A DNA stretch of 64,000 nt from Gadus chalcogrammus (lineage: Eukaryota; Chordata; Actinopteri; Gadiformes; Gadidae): the NCBI RefSeq assembly GCF_026213295.1, contig NC_079426.1, forward strand, positions 12,826,264 to 12,890,263, written 5' to 3'. The notes below the pieces were generated by a model that worked only from the letters and a program-made list of their open reading frames with translations, did not search any database and had not been told where the DNA came from. Shown here in pieces: positions 63,101 through 64,000 of this stretch. Position 1 is the first letter of the stretch. Every line of letters starts with the position of its first letter. Both the position numbers and the translations under genes were made by a program.

Positions 63101-63735
63101 GTGTGTCTACGCTCAACGTGACCTTGTTTAGAAGTAATGGAATATTGAGACCATAGCTTGAATTTAAATTGGTATGTTTAAGAAAAACACAGAAGCTATG
63201 CATTTACCATCCTGCGGTTGTTTGAGTGCGTGGATGCATGTGTATACATGTGGGTATATATGTGTGTGACGTTTTTTTACGATAAGTCGGCTAGTTGCTG
63301 CTGTGAGATGCGAAACACGTTCGCTACGTGAGACCCGAATGAAATAATGCACGTCACAAAATGAAACCTTTTTCTGCATTATTTAAAACAGGGCTTTGCC
63401 ATAAGCTTTAATTTTTTATAATAAAACACGCTTGTCCGTGTGTGCGGTGCTGATAGGGTTGGGGTGAGGTAGGGATTGGCAGGGATGAAGAGAGAGTGTA
63501 GGCGCGATAGAGTGCATTTGTGCCTGAGTGACTGACTGACTGACTGACTGACTGACTGACTGACTGACTGACTGACTGACTGACTGACTGACTGACTGAC
63601 TGACTGACTGTTTAGTGGAACAGTGAGTGAGACCTTAGACAGCAGGGTGCAGGCCCTCATCCGGGTCTCCTCCATCCCTCCCACGTCTGCTGGGCTGATG
63701 TTGTCCAGGAGCTTGGTGAGCAAGGGGAACAGCAC
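60125..63735 (-). CDS. gbf1: Golgi brefeldin A-resistant Arf-GEF GBF1, last five coding exons (5' part off the right edge)
   Basis: GBF1 activates Arf1 on cis-Golgi and ERGIC membranes for COPI coat recruitment; its Sec7 domain is outside this window. On the minus strand the exons 63634-63735, 62683-62796, 61801-61978, 61415-61603 and 60125-60381 join in frame to the last 279 residues. All have GT-AG borders, and phases match at every join. Diagnostic blocks are LLDNISPADVGGMEETRMRA, LTILDFMDKYMHAGSSDLL, EAIPESLKNMLLVMDTAGIF and YSDLWEITWERIVCFLP. They correspond to the end of the HDS3 region of vertebrate GBF1. The proline-rich tail ends with SPLILQPLALPLQVG, SLPIILNPALIEASSPVPLL and PRPTSP, matching the human tail almost word for word, while the middle (PPQPAGPGGQPCPPQGPQPV) is divergent. 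The 61415 exon has an alternative in-frame acceptor (see findings). Confidence 0.96.
60441..61305. mobile_element. possible MITE-like repeat in the last gbf1 intron
   Basis: The left end TTAAAGGTATGGAATTTTTG and right end ATACCTTTAA give a 10-bp perfect inverted terminus (TTAAAGGTAT), with similar A/T-rich sequence next to it. GCCGCTAGTGGTCTCTC near the left end is typical wording of teleost 'ttaaaggt..ta..atgtaa' repeats. A target duplication is not clear, and the 865-bp length may include later insertions. Confidence 0.4.
61676..61790. repeat. (GTGAGA)n-like degenerate microsatellite in a short gbf1 intron
   Basis: GTGTGAGTGTGAGTGTGAAAG-like text (GTGAGT, GTGAGA, GTGAAA units), then TGTGTGTGTGTG. 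It fills most of the 197-bp intron between exons 61801-61978 and 61415-61603. On the gene's strand it is pyrimidine/CA-rich and runs into the splice acceptors. Confidence 0.85.
62085..62215. repeat. dispersed teleost-type repeat fragment in a gbf1 intron
   Basis: GGCATCTTGCGCAAGGATGC, then GGAATGAACCCTAGAACCG, then TTAACCACAACACTATCCA: the same order of phrases as at 32930-33045. Possible related wording lies at 37060-37200 and 63900-64000. No coding capacity. Confidence 0.4.
63529..63610. repeat. (TGAC)n tetranucleotide microsatellite
   Basis: About 20 units of TGAC in the gbf1 intron just downstream (in gene sense) of exon 63634-63735, some 24 bp from its donor site. Confidence 0.97.
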
Positions 63736-64000
63736 CTGGAGACACGCACACGCCCGCAGACATGCACACACAAACACACAGAGAAAAACACAACATTGTT
63801 AACATTGGCTGAGGTACAATGGGGCTACATCAATCACATCCAACCAAAGCTTTTAAGACACAGGTACAGAGATGAATGAAGGAGCAGGTTGGCGGTTAGA
63901 CATGAGGACGCCAAGACAGGCAGACGTTAGACATTGAAGTTCAAACCCAGAAACTTTCTGCTTGGGAGTCACAACCTTTCACCCTACGACCACCACACTC
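63736..64000 (-). other. gbf1 intron, running off the right edge
   Basis: No further exon is visible before the window ends. The last 100 bp contain AAGTTCAAACCCAGAAACTT and CACCCTACGACCACCACAC, possibly another fragment of the dispersed repeat at 62085. Confidence 0.5.

Overview
This is a window of vertebrate nuclear DNA, most probably from a ray-finned (teleost) fish. Genes are split by GT-AG introns, intergenic space is large and A/T-rich, dinucleotide microsatellites are extremely abundant, and several dispersed repeats are of teleost type (L2-like LINE 3' ends with (ATT)n tails, a tRNA-derived SINE, hAT elements). The microsatellite load recalls cod-like fishes, but that is a guess. No prokaryotic-style operon is present, and most long open frames here are translations of simple repeats.

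Three genes are recognisable. (1) At the left edge, on the minus strand, lies the first coding exon of a transmembrane collagen, best matched to collagen XIII alpha 1 (1696-1998). The rest of that gene is off the left end. Upstream are a (CT/GA)n tract of about 420 bp and a CpG-rich probable promoter. (2) On the plus strand, 51850-57487 holds a complete eight-exon macroH2A2 histone gene (369 residues), preceded by a CpG-rich probable promoter region and followed by a poly(A) signal. (3) On the minus strand, 60125-63735 holds the last five coding exons of gbf1, an Arf guanine-nucleotide exchange factor of the Golgi; its 5' part is off the right end. macroh2a2 and gbf1 converge tail to tail. In human, COL13A1 and MACROH2A2 are neighbours on 10q22.1 and GBF1 lies on 10q24, so all three come from one ancestral chromosome.

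About 48 kb between col13a1 and macroh2a2 has no recognisable protein gene. It holds an internally deleted hAT transposon with perfect 13-bp terminal inverted repeats and a perfect 8-bp target duplication (9716-11270), L2-like LINE fragments, a tRNA-SINE remnant, a 48-bp-period minisatellite (23346-24100), a 42-bp minisatellite, a G-rich 76-bp repeat, an 18-bp perfect inverted repeat and many microsatellites. One possible orphan exon lies at 33208-33306.

A second, non-coding hAT element with perfect 15-bp termini and target duplication sits in macroh2a2 intron 4. A segment of about 237 bp in macroh2a2 intron 3 is repeated in the same orientation between macroh2a2 and gbf1. The three genes act in unrelated processes (cell-matrix adhesion, chromatin, Golgi traffic), so no joint function is implied. 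I found no convincing new multi-gene system.
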